From: Sphingobacterium phlebotomi
GTDB taxonomy: Bacteria > Bacteroidota > Bacteroidia > Sphingobacteriales > Sphingobacteriaceae
DNA length: 64,000 nt
Reading direction: 5' to 3'
Assembly (NCBI RefSeq): GCF_008180195.1
Contig: NZ_VTAV01000020.1
Coordinates: forward strand, 1 to 64,000
This document shows positions 1-6,653 of the stretch, in pieces. A program made the position numbers and the translations under genes. Under the pieces are notes generated by a model. The model searched no databases, had not been told where the DNA came from, and saw nothing but the letters and a program-made list of their open reading frames with translations. Position 1 is the first letter of the stretch. Each line of letters begins with the position of its first letter.

Positions 1-133
1 TTAAATCTAACGTTTTTGATGAAAACACTCCTTAAGTTTTTAAAATATCGTGTCCACTTTTTGCTGACGATTTACAATGATTAAAATCTATAAAGTTTTT
101 TCATGATGAGACATGTTCTTAAAAAATATAATT

Positions 134-577
134 ATGAAAAATATCGAAATAAAACTTGCGTCCGCAAATGACGCGATCAAAATAGAACCGATTTTTTCGC
201 TGTATCGGGAATTCTACGGAATGGAAAAAGATAGTCCGGGAACAATAGATTTTCTACGAAAAAGACTGGGAAACAATGAGTCAATCCTACTCTATGCAGA
301 AAGAAATGGAAGTATTATCGGATTTGCCCAGCTCTACCCTACTTTTTCTTCGGCTTCGTTAAGAAAAGCATATGTATTAAATGATCTTTATGTTATAGAA
401 ACTGAAAGGAAACAAGGGATAGCCAAATTATTAATAAACGAGAGTATAGAAATTGCACAAAGAGACGAGTGTGTTAGAATTTCTTTAAGTACCGCAAAAG
501 ATAATCCCGCTCAAACCCTCTATGAAAAAATGGGGTTCAAAGAAAGTTCATTTAAATTTTATAATTATAATATATGA
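134..577 (+). CDS. GNAT family N-acetyltransferase
   Basis: A 147-residue protein with the GNAT fold. The acetyl-CoA pyrophosphate-binding loop (motif A) is visible as ERKQGIAKLL near residues 91-100, after the beta strand AYVLNDLYV, and the C-terminal NPAQTLYEKMGF is the typical motif B ending. Such enzymes move an acetyl group from acetyl-CoA to an amine; the substrate cannot be told. An upstream in-frame ATG at 113 would add seven residues, but MKNIEIKLASAND at 134 fits the usual family start better. The gene stands alone and its end abuts the gene-fragment mosaic that follows. Confidence 0.85.
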   Translation: MKNIEIKLASANDAIKIEPIFSLYREFYGMEKDSPGTIDFLRKRLGNNESILLYAERNGSIIGFAQLYPTFSSASLRKAYVLNDLYVIETERKQGIAKLLINESIEIAQRDECVRISLSTAKDNPAQTLYEKMGFKESSFKFYNYNI

Positions 578-589
578 GAATTGAATTGA

Positions 590-782
590 GGTCGCAAAAT
601 GCGACCACAGGATATTGCCAACGCGTATTAGTATACACACCTTCCACGATGGCGGATTTATTCGTTTTTTCATTCTGTTCAAACAAATTCCCGTGAATTT
701 CATCTTGGAAAATCAAATCAACATCATTTTGTCTAAAGCGTATGTATTCCACTATTGCTCGGGTACAACATTGATCTTCCAA
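590..782 (-). pseudogene. Fragment of AlbA_2/RecG-like ATP-binding regulator (middle part)
   Basis: The minus-strand reading contains DEIHGNLFEQ followed by VEGVYTNTRWQYPVVAF. This resembles the region of AlbA_2 (Schlafen-like) regulators just before the conserved 'YP..ALREal.NA' helix: a GxLxEQ motif, then a tyrosine-proline pair. The frame then runs into unrelated sequence (IYYNYKI) next to the GNAT gene. On this strand the piece lies downstream of the C-terminal part of the same kind of protein (752-1246), so the order is scrambled. Assignment is by motif only. A perfect 7-bp inverted repeat (GGTCGCA/TGCGACC) lies at its end, 590-606. Confidence 0.45.
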
Positions 783-1246
783 TGCCCTGTCCGGTCACTG
801 CCAACTCTTTCCAAAATACTACGATTGCGCAATATCTGTATATGCTTGTCTATATTGGTCGTACTTACGCCAATATGATCTGCCATAACACGTTTTGATA
901 TTTTCGAATTAGCATGGACCAGACCTAATATCTTCTGCTGTGTATCTACCAACCCATCTACCAACCAGCTATCGATTACATATTTCGGAAATACCATCCT
1001 CGTAAAATTGTTCAAAAACACGAAGCATTCTCGTCCGTAACTCTGCAAAATACGTGGAATGCCCGACCCCAACTGCTCCACCAATTCCAGATCCCGATAC
1101 ACCCGCATCAATTCCCTATTTCGTGGTATAGAAACCCCAGCAAAGAAATCTTTCTTGTCTAGACCATCGATCAACGAGCCATAAGAGGTAATCTCGATAC
1201 GATTCACCCTATTGTCTTCCATTTTACCTGCTATGTACCTTGACAT
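752..1246 (-). pseudogene. C-terminal fragment of AlbA_2-family ATP-binding transcriptional regulator
   Basis: A 164-residue open frame corresponding to the last third of a RecG-like/AlbA_2 regulator. RIEITSYGSLIDGL and IPRNRELMRVYRDLELVEQLGSGIPRI are the HATPase_c_4 region (RNxxL...EQxGSGI), followed by a winged-helix segment (VMADHIGVSTTNIDKHIQILRNRSIL). The family is normally about 400-500 residues and begins with a DNA/ligand-binding AlbA_2 domain that is missing here. Part of this fragment (788-1042) is repeated at 5383-5564. It is probably not functional, although the reading frame is open. Confidence 0.75.
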
Positions 1247-1339
1247 TGATTTCCCTGTACGTCGAAGCTATTCTGCTTGCCGGCAACGTAACGATGGGTG
1301 TTGCGCAAAATGAGCAATTCATTACTCTGTAATAACAGT

Positions 1340-1392
1340 TTATTGTTATCTTTATTGGTATAATTAATTATGAACAATACCTTTAAGTTATG
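1340..1392 (+). repeat. 53-bp 5' element, copy A
   Basis: Nearly identical to 27065-27117 (copy C), with a degenerate relative at 2221-2265 (copy B). It contains TTATTG, the -7-like box TATCTTTA, a 12-bp palindrome ATAATTAATTAT, then GAACAATAC and TTAAGTTATG. In copies A and C the final ATG opens a reading frame. Probably a promoter plus 5' leader that has been copied in front of unrelated genes. Confidence 0.6.
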
Positions 1393-1413
1393 CGTACAAC
1401 CAAAACAGAATGA
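1390..1413 (+). other. Seven-codon leader ORF overlapping the next gene
   Basis: The ATG at the end of repeat copy A opens the frame MRTTKTE and stops at TGA (1411-1413), overlapping the ATG of the following gene as ATGA. The equivalent ATG in copy C is the true start of the membrane-protein gene at 27115, whose first residues (MSKTKIG) look related. Either a translationally coupled leader or a relic of the sequence that came with the element. Confidence 0.4.
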
Positions 1414-2108
1414 AAAGCAGTAGCGATAATGATCCTTTTGTCTTTAGAACCTTCTCCAGTATAGAGGATGCTAAAAACTATCAGAATATACTAGCTGAAA
1501 GTGATATCCAGTCGAATATTAAGGACATCCCACCCGGTGTTGATATGTCATTTCTAGGTAGTACCGCAGGACATGAATACGAACTCCAAATACACAGAGC
1601 AGATGAAGACCGTGCAAATACCCTCATAGCGAAGTACGAGGAAGCAGAACTCATTGCTAGCGAAGGTGATCACTACCTCTACCAATTCACGAACAAGGAG
1701 CTTATTGAAATACTACAAAAGCCTGATGAATGGAGTAAATTTGATTATCGCCTTGCAAACGAAATCTTACTAGAGCGCGGCGAAGAGGTAGATTCAGATA
1801 TGTTGACTGCGATGAAGAATGAAAGGCTTTTAGATTTGGCTAAACCAGAAAAAAGCAAGCGCTACATGATTGTGATGGGATACATATTCTCTATTCTCGG
1901 GGGCGCACTCGGAATAGCGATCGGATATGCACTATCGAATGCAAAAAAAACTTTGCCAAACGGCGAGAAAGTCTGGTCATATACGGTTCAAGATCGGAAA
2001 CACGGTCGAATAATTTTCGGAATCGGTGTAACGGTACTTAGCATATTGTTTTTACTAAAGATCACAGACACGAACCCTAATAAATTACTAAATCACTTAA
2101 TTTATTAG
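1410..2108 (+). CDS. DUF2007-like putative signal-transducing membrane protein
   Basis: 232 residues. The N-terminal about 75 residues (FRTFSSIEDAKNYQNILAESDI ... ELQIHRADEDRANTLI) match the DUF2007 fold, a small ferredoxin-like domain called a putative prokaryotic signal-transducing protein. A charged middle region follows, then two predicted transmembrane helices near residues 153-172 (YMIVMGYIFSILGGALGIAI) and 200-215. Function is unknown. The start is set by the ATGA overlap with the seven-codon leader and the upstream repeat element. It stands alone between gene fragments. Confidence 0.65.
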   Translation: MKSSSDNDPFVFRTFSSIEDAKNYQNILAESDIQSNIKDIPPGVDMSFLGSTAGHEYELQIHRADEDRANTLIAKYEEAELIASEGDHYLYQFTNKELIEILQKPDEWSKFDYRLANEILLERGEEVDSDMLTAMKNERLLDLAKPEKSKRYMIVMGYIFSILGGALGIAIGYALSNAKKTLPNGEKVWSYTVQDRKHGRIIFGIGVTVLSILFLLKITDTNPNKLLNHLIY

Positions 2109-2220
2109 ACTTCTTAAAATATAAATATACGCTATGTACTTTGACTTACCCAAGTTGGTGCATTATTAATTGTTTGCCTTAACAACAAGTTTAACTGAGC
2201 TGAATGATGTTGAATGTGCC

Positions 2221-2265
2221 TTATGTTACCTTTATTGGAATGAATTATGAACGATACCATTAAGT
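2221..2265 (+). repeat. 5' element, degenerate copy B
   Basis: Aligns with copies A and C over TTATGTTACCTTTATTGG, AATTATGAACGATACC and TTAAGT, with one small gap and several substitutions. Homology to the element stops where the MutS-like coding remnant begins (about 2263), so the element again sits directly at the 5' edge of unrelated coding sequence. Confidence 0.5.
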
Positions 2266-3168
2266 ACGGATATTCTGGAAGTATTTGATAATACCCTCCA
2301 TAGCTATTCTAGGGATAGATTACTCGATATTCTCCTGACCCCGCTTCAAAATATCGAGACGATAAATAATCGACAACAAATACTTAAAGGATTTCTTGCG
2401 ATTCAAATTACTGCTATTGTTGAACAAAGCAAAGCGTAATGCGGCTATGGGTATATATATCCAACTTATTATATTCTTACAACAGCAATACACGCTCATC
2501 TCCAATTTTATTGACACCGATTCCCTAGCATTGGAGATCCGGCATTTACAATCACGGGCGTTTACCATCCGCTATTACCTAAGCCCATACGTAACGGCGT
2601 ATCGCTAGACAAGCAAGTCGTGTTGATCACGGGGCCAAACATGGCCGGCAGCAAATCTACTTTCTTAAAAGCGATCGCTATATCCGTTTATTTAGGCCAT
2701 CTAGGCATTGCTATTCCTGCGGAAGAAGCTAAATTTCCATTTTTCCAGAACATCTGCATATATATTAATCATACGGACAACTTGCGACAGGGTTACAGCC
2801 ATTTTTTGCGTGAGGTTAAAAACCTCAAAGAGGTTGCGCTTAAAGCGTCGGAAGGCACACCTATCTTCGCCATTTTTGACGAAATATTTAAAGGCACCAA
2901 TATGAACGATGCATTGCAGATTACTCGGGCCACCACACAGGGTCTTGCGCAATTCCATCAATCGGTGTTCTTTATATCGACACATATCGATGAATTAAAA
3001 GATATGGCATCAACAGCCGTTAATTCTTATTTCTTAGACTGCAAAGTGGAAGGTGGGATTCCGAGATTTAGTTACCAATTGAAAGAGGGCTGGTCCAGTG
3101 TCCAGATTGGTAAGATATTGTTTAAAAATGAGGGACTTTATGACCTCTTCCAATCGTCTGGCGGCTGA
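2263..3168 (+). pseudogene. MutS-like ATPase (short MutS-related protein), disrupted
   Basis: Remnant of a short MutS-family protein without the mismatch-recognition domain. The start of the homology reads DILEVFDNTLHSYSRDRLLD and then LLTPLQNIETINNRQQILKG (lever/core region). It hits a stop near 2439, passes through another frame at 2396-2540, and returns to the first frame before GDPAFTITGVYHPLLPKPI. The ATPase part, 2620-3168, is open: GPNMAGSKST (Walker A with one extra residue before the lysine compared with the canonical GPNMxGKST), FAIFDEIFKGTN (Walker B) and ISTHIDEL. No proper start exists. The last 66 bases of homology are repeated at 4017-4082. Confidence 0.75.
3082..3147 (+). repeat. 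Duplicated 66-bp segment of MutS-like 3' end, copy 1
   Basis: The stretch from AAAGAGGGCTGG to TTTATGACCTC is found again at 4017-4082 at the same length with a few substitutions. Copy 1 lies at the natural 3' end of the MutS-like frame. Confidence 0.85.
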
Positions 3169-3277
3169 GATTGAAATTCACTTAGGTATTTCTATCCGAA
3201 TAGTCATCGCAAAAGATCTAAAAGGAGAGTTTTTAGATAAGGAACTAGAAAAGTTATTTTTGACACCGCAACAATAA
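3140..3277 (+). other. Small open frame at the end of the MutS remnant
   Basis: An ATG in another frame inside the MutS 3' end opens 45 codons (starts MTSSNRLAAEIEIHLGISIR, ends LFLTPQQ). The composition is protein-like (alternating hydrophobic and charged residues), so it may be the tail of a neighbouring gene fused here by rearrangement. No family is recognised. Confidence 0.2.
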
Positions 3278-3367
3278 CTGAAAGAATGCCTACTTTTCTT
3301 GTCTTAGGCGAAGCGCAATTAAAAGCGATTCTCGTACTATTGCACTGATAACAGTTATGCGTATACG

Positions 3368-3922
3368 ATGAGAACAGTAAGATTTTGTATCAACATGAGC
3401 CTTGACGGTTACTGTGACCACACCGCTTTCAGTCCTGATGAAGCGGTTTTAGATTACTTTACTGCCATGATGGACGATGTTGACCTGCTTTTCTTTGGTC
3501 GCATCATGTACCAGCTTATGTTTCCGTATTGGCGCGAAGTTGCCAGGGATCAGTCTGGCAGCCCCGCAGAAAATCGATTTGCTGAAAAGCTTAGCGCTAT
3601 GGATAGCGTTGTCATTTCCCGATCGTTGGACGTTGTCGACGAAAACGTTTGTATCGTCCGTCGCGATCCTGTGGAAGAACTTCTGAAATTGAAGCAGCAA
3701 GTCGGAAAAACCATTCTGATGGACAGTGTCAGTCTGCTTCCCGAAATGATTGCCGTCGGTCTTATCGATGATTTTTTTCTTGTTATCCATCCTGTTATTG
3801 TAGGTAATGGCAGACATTTGCTAGATACTGGAAGCCTGCATGAGAAACTTAATCTCAAACTGGTCGATACCATCAAATTTAAATCTGGGCCTATAGCGCT
3901 CCATTACGTGAAATCCGGTTGA
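3368..3922 (+). CDS. Dihydrofolate reductase family protein (RibD C-terminal-like)
   Basis: 184 residues, the usual size for this family of DHFR/RibD-fold proteins. Visible motifs are the N-terminal strand RTVRFCINMSLDGY, LLFFGRIMYQLMFPYW (the FGRxTY-like helix), VVISRSL, and the C-terminal LIDDFFLVIHPVIVGNGRHLLD, all diagnostic. The usual glycine pair of the nucleotide-binding loop (V/GGG) reads ILMDSVSLLP here, so cofactor binding may differ. Members are NADPH-dependent reductases of unknown substrate, probably cytoplasmic. It stands alone. Confidence 0.85.
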   Translation: MRTVRFCINMSLDGYCDHTAFSPDEAVLDYFTAMMDDVDLLFFGRIMYQLMFPYWREVARDQSGSPAENRFAEKLSAMDSVVISRSLDVVDENVCIVRRDPVEELLKLKQQVGKTILMDSVSLLPEMIAVGLIDDFFLVIHPVIVGNGRHLLDTGSLHEKLNLKLVDTIKFKSGPIALHYVKSG

Positions 3923-4019
3923 AAAAGTTGACCCATTGGTCAATTAACCCAACTCGCTTAAATAGTAGTGCAATCATCTTGTTACGGATATCAGACTGCC
4001 TCGCCTCTAACTCATCAAA
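3922..4019 (-). pseudogene. Fragment of a second AlbA_2-family regulator
   Basis: The minus strand reads FDELEARQSDIRNKMIALLF followed by KRVGLIDQW before losing homology. 'SDIRNxxIAxLFKRxGLIxQWG' is the HATPase_c_4 signature of AlbA_2/RecG-like regulators, of a subtype different from the fragment at 752-1246. No start or C-terminus is present. One end abuts the DHFR-like gene; the other joins the second MutS-like segment near 4017-4020. Confidence 0.6.
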
Positions 4020-4082
4020 GAGGGTTGGCCCAGTATCCAGATTGGTATTATATTGTTTAAAAATGAGGGACTTTATGACCTC
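4017..4082 (+). repeat. Duplicated MutS-like 3' segment, copy 2
   Basis: Matches 3082-3147 over 66 bases with a few substitutions (for example GGTTGGCCCAGTATCC against GGCTGGTCCAGTGTCC). It lies between the AlbA_2 fragment and the end of the Fic gene and has no MutS sequence upstream. Confidence 0.85.
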
Positions 4083-4100
4083 AGTATCTCATAATTACCA

Positions 4101-5222
4101 TTAAAATAATTTTATATAAGGTTCGAACATAAATATTTGTCCTCTTTTACCTCCAGTCATTTCTTTTAATATATCATACTGCTCCATTTCATCAATAATT
4201 TTGTAGGCCGTTGGCATTGATACGCCTGTAAATTCTACTACCTGTTGGGCGTTGATGATGGGGCGTTGATATAAATGGTCTAATATATTGAGTAAATGGT
4301 GGCTTCGTATGCTTGTCCTTTGTATTAATTCTTCTTTTTCCTTTTTCAATTTTAATATGGCATCGAATGTAGCAACCCCACTTTTCGCTGTTTCTATGAT
4401 GCCTACTAAAAAAAACTTCAGCCACTGTTTCATATCACTATGCGTACGAACACGCATTAAATTATCGTAATATAGTCCTCGATTGCGTTCAAAAAAATCC
4501 GATAAATATAAAATAGGTTTTTTAAGAATTCCTTTATCTACCAAGTAAAGCGTAATCAATAAACGCCCTACGCGACCATTTCCATCCAAAAAAGGGTGAA
4601 TGGTCTCAAACTGGTAATGTATCAATGCAATCTTTAACAAATCAGGAAAAAAGTATTCATCGTTATGAGCAAATTTCTCCAAATCATTCATCAATTCCGG
4701 CACAGAAGTATGTACAGGTGGTATAAAAGTAGCATCATTTATACTGGCACCACCTATCCAATTTTGACTGGTACGGAATGCGCCAGGCAATTTATGTTCT
4801 CCACGGACACTCTGCAATAATATACGATGTGTATCACGGATCAACCGAGATGAAAAAGGTAAATCGTGGAGTTTCTGAATAGCTTTGTTCATAGCCTCTA
4901 TATAATTATGAACTTCTACCCAATCGTCTCTTCGCTCAACTCCCAAATCTTCTTTATCCAAAAAAGCATCTTCTATATTGGTTTGTGTACCTTCAATCTT
5001 ACTACTCTTTGTTGCTTCCTTGGCGACGTGCATACTAATGAACAAATCGATATTGGGGATATATTCGGAATACATATCCAAACGCCCCATCTGTCGGTCA
5101 GCTTGGGACAGCAATTGTTGTATCTCCATATCGTCCAATAGCCATTGCTTGTTCAGTTCGGTGGGCTGAAAGCTTCTGTAATATCCTTGATTAATATAGG
5201 TTCCTGCTTTGAAATCTTTCAT
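4101..5222 (-). CDS. Fic family protein (AMP transferase-like)
   Basis: 373 residues, the usual size for class II Fic proteins. The N-terminal inhibitory helix motif SSKIEG (residues 73-78, [S/T]xxxE[G/N]) precedes the Fic core with the complete catalytic loop HPFLDGNGRVGR (209-220). The C-terminus carries a winged-helix segment (VVEFTGVSMPTAYKIIDEMEQYDIL). Fic enzymes usually transfer AMP from ATP to a hydroxyl of a target protein; here the inhibitory glutamate suggests autoinhibition. The target is unknown. The gene is alone; two A/T-rich inverted repeats lie 40-115 bp upstream and could be bound by its own winged helix. Confidence 0.93.
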   Translation of the reverse strand: MKDFKAGTYINQGYYRSFQPTELNKQWLLDDMEIQQLLSQADRQMGRLDMYSEYIPNIDLFISMHVAKEATKSSKIEGTQTNIEDAFLDKEDLGVERRDDWVEVHNYIEAMNKAIQKLHDLPFSSRLIRDTHRILLQSVRGEHKLPGAFRTSQNWIGGASINDATFIPPVHTSVPELMNDLEKFAHNDEYFFPDLLKIALIHYQFETIHPFLDGNGRVGRLLITLYLVDKGILKKPILYLSDFFERNRGLYYDNLMRVRTHSDMKQWLKFFLVGIIETAKSGVATFDAILKLKKEKEELIQRTSIRSHHLLNILDHLYQRPIINAQQVVEFTGVSMPTAYKIIDEMEQYDILKEMTGGKRGQIFMFEPYIKLF

Positions 5223-5261
5223 TAGAATAGAATTTATGATAGTATTTTAAATACGACACAT

Positions 5262-5283
5262 GCTTATTTAAAATTTAATAAGC
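5262..5283. promoter_or_regulatory. Inverted repeat upstream of fic (site 1)
   Basis: GCTTATT and AATAAGC, perfect 7-bp arms with an 8-bp spacer, 40 bp upstream of the Fic start. The arm shares CTTATT with the larger site 2, so both may bind one regulator. Confidence 0.5.
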
Positions 5284-5303
5284 TAAATTAAACAAAAAAC
5301 ATT

Positions 5304-5337
5304 CTTATTTAAAAATAATTACATATTTTTAAATAAG
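5304..5337. promoter_or_regulatory. Inverted repeat upstream of fic (site 2)
   Basis: Perfect 13-bp arms CTTATTTAAAAAT and ATTTTTAAATAAG around an 8-bp spacer (AATTACAT), the same spacer length as site 1. The stretch 5223-5649 contains no intact gene: these two sites, the second AlbA_2 fragment (5383-5564) and a radA-like 5' fragment (5573-5617) account for most of it. Confidence 0.55.
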
Positions 5338-5382
5338 TAATTTGATACTAAAATAAAACACTCTTTTTTTAATCAATCACTT

Positions 5383-5564
5383 TGTCCGGTCACTGCCAAC
5401 TCTTTCCAAAATACCACGATTGCGCAATATCTGTATATGCTTGTCTATAGTGGTCGTACTTACGCCAATACCAACCCATCTACCAACCCGCTATCGATTA
5501 CAGATTTCGGAAATACCCTCCTCGTAAAATTGTTCAAAAACACGAAGCATTCTCGTCCGTAACT
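5383..5564 (-). pseudogene. Second copy of AlbA_2 C-terminal fragment, with a 73-bp internal deletion
   Basis: Matches 788-1042 almost base for base from TGTCCGGTCACTGCCAACTC to CTCGTCCGTAACT, except that the 73 bases between CGCCAATA and CCAACCCATC are absent. The deletion breaks the frame and removes the winged-helix recognition segment. Non-functional. Confidence 0.85.
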
Positions 5565-5572
5565 TCCGCTAA

Positions 5573-5617
5573 TGATCTGCACTGCTGACAGAAATAGGTT
5601 GATTTCGCTTTAGCCAT
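5573..5617 (-). pseudogene. Probable 5' fragment of radA
   Basis: The minus strand from an ATG at 5617 reads MAKAKSTYFCQQC, which resembles the start of RadA/Sms (MAKxKxxYxCQxCG, first half of the N-terminal zinc finger). Homology stops after about 15 codons, close to the AlbA_2 fragment boundary at 5564. Short, so tentative. Confidence 0.4.
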
Positions 5618-5649
5618 TAAGCAGAAATACGGCAAACAAAAAGATTTTT

Positions 5650-6648
5650 TTAATAAACAACCGTTTGATACGTCACTTTTCCCTCGTGATCAATACATTG
5701 CACGCGTAACTCATCCTGATTAAGCGCAACATACATAAACCCGTAGGTACTGGCTTGATACTGGCTGTAAGCGATATCTTCCTTCACGGGTGTAATTTCC
5801 GAACCGGCACCCGAGATAAGCTGATGCGTACTTTTATTGTCCAGCTTCAGGTGCTGCAGCGAATGCTCATGGCCAGAAAGGTATACCGGAACCGCGTGGC
5901 GATCCAAAATCGGTTCCAGCACCTGCCGCACTGCCAAGGTATCGTAATTCTCCGTACGTGGCCCGGCACTATAAATCGGGTGATGGCCGACAACAATTTT
6001 CCACCGCGCTGTAGACGCCCCCAGCAATTCATCTAGCCAAGCCAATTGCTTTTCCGGCTGCTGGTTCGCCACGTGGGGTCCATATTCGCTGTTTTTGTAA
6101 AATTCCGGGATTAAAGGATTGGTATCGATAAAAGCGATCAAAACCTCAGCCGCTCCCTTCAAACGAAAAGTTTTGCTGTAGTAACGGGCGGGCATTTTCC
6201 AGCGGCGGCTGATCGCCGAATAACGTACCTGTGCATCCGGATCCGACTTATAATCGTGATTACCTAAAATGGGATACCAATCCCATTGTAAAGCAAAGTC
6301 CGTATAGATATTTTCGTAAGAATAGTGCCATAGCGGATCATGTTCACTAACCACCCCTGAAGGGTAGAAGTTATCTCCCGTGGAAATGATAAAATCGTTT
6401 GGGTTTTCAGTAGCCCATTTGCCCATCTGGGCCGCCACTTGGAGCTGGTGATCTGCCCCATTTCGCCCCCAATCACCCACGGCGATAAAATGCAGGTCAT
6501 AGGCGTCGGTTAGCGCTGCACGCGCATTGATATCTTCACTTTCAATCCGCGTCGGTAGGGCCGCAGCTAAGTTAGCAAAAGGCACCGCGGTAAAAGTAGC
6601 ACCCAGGGCTCCGCCCAAGGTGCTTTTCATAAATTCTCTTCTTTTCAT
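5650..6648 (-). CDS. Exported metallophosphoesterase (purple acid phosphatase-like)
   Basis: 332 residues. The N-terminus MKRREFMKSTLGGALGA has a twin-arginine-like motif and a hydrophobic stretch, so the enzyme is probably exported. The dimetal site motifs appear in order: GDW (58-60), GDNFY (91-95), GNHD (129-132), GHHP (221-224) and GHEH (259-262), as in the tartrate-resistant acid phosphatase type. It should hydrolyse phosphate monoesters in the periplasm. It follows the SusD gene by 5 bp and is the last gene of the ECF sigma-FecR-SusC-SusD locus, suggesting that the imported compound carries phosphate. Confidence 0.88.
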   Translation of the reverse strand: MKRREFMKSTLGGALGATFTAVPFANLAAALPTRIESEDINARAALTDAYDLHFIAVGDWGRNGADHQLQVAAQMGKWATENPNDFIISTGDNFYPSGVVSEHDPLWHYSYENIYTDFALQWDWYPILGNHDYKSDPDAQVRYSAISRRWKMPARYYSKTFRLKGAAEVLIAFIDTNPLIPEFYKNSEYGPHVANQQPEKQLAWLDELLGASTARWKIVVGHHPIYSAGPRTENYDTLAVRQVLEPILDRHAVPVYLSGHEHSLQHLKLDNKSTHQLISGAGSEITPVKEDIAYSQYQASTYGFMYVALNQDELRVQCIDHEGKVTYQTVVY

Positions 6649-6653
6649 CCTCG

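Noticed and set aside
19..84. 21-codon ORF at the left edge (starts MKTLLKFLKYRVHFLLTIYN)
   Set aside because: Too short and without recognisable homology; the left edge cannot be judged.
590..606. Perfect 7-bp hairpin GGTCGCA-AAA-TGCGACC after the GNAT gene
   Set aside because: The stem is strong but no T-run follows on either strand and it lies inside the AlbA_2 fragment, so it was not called a terminator.
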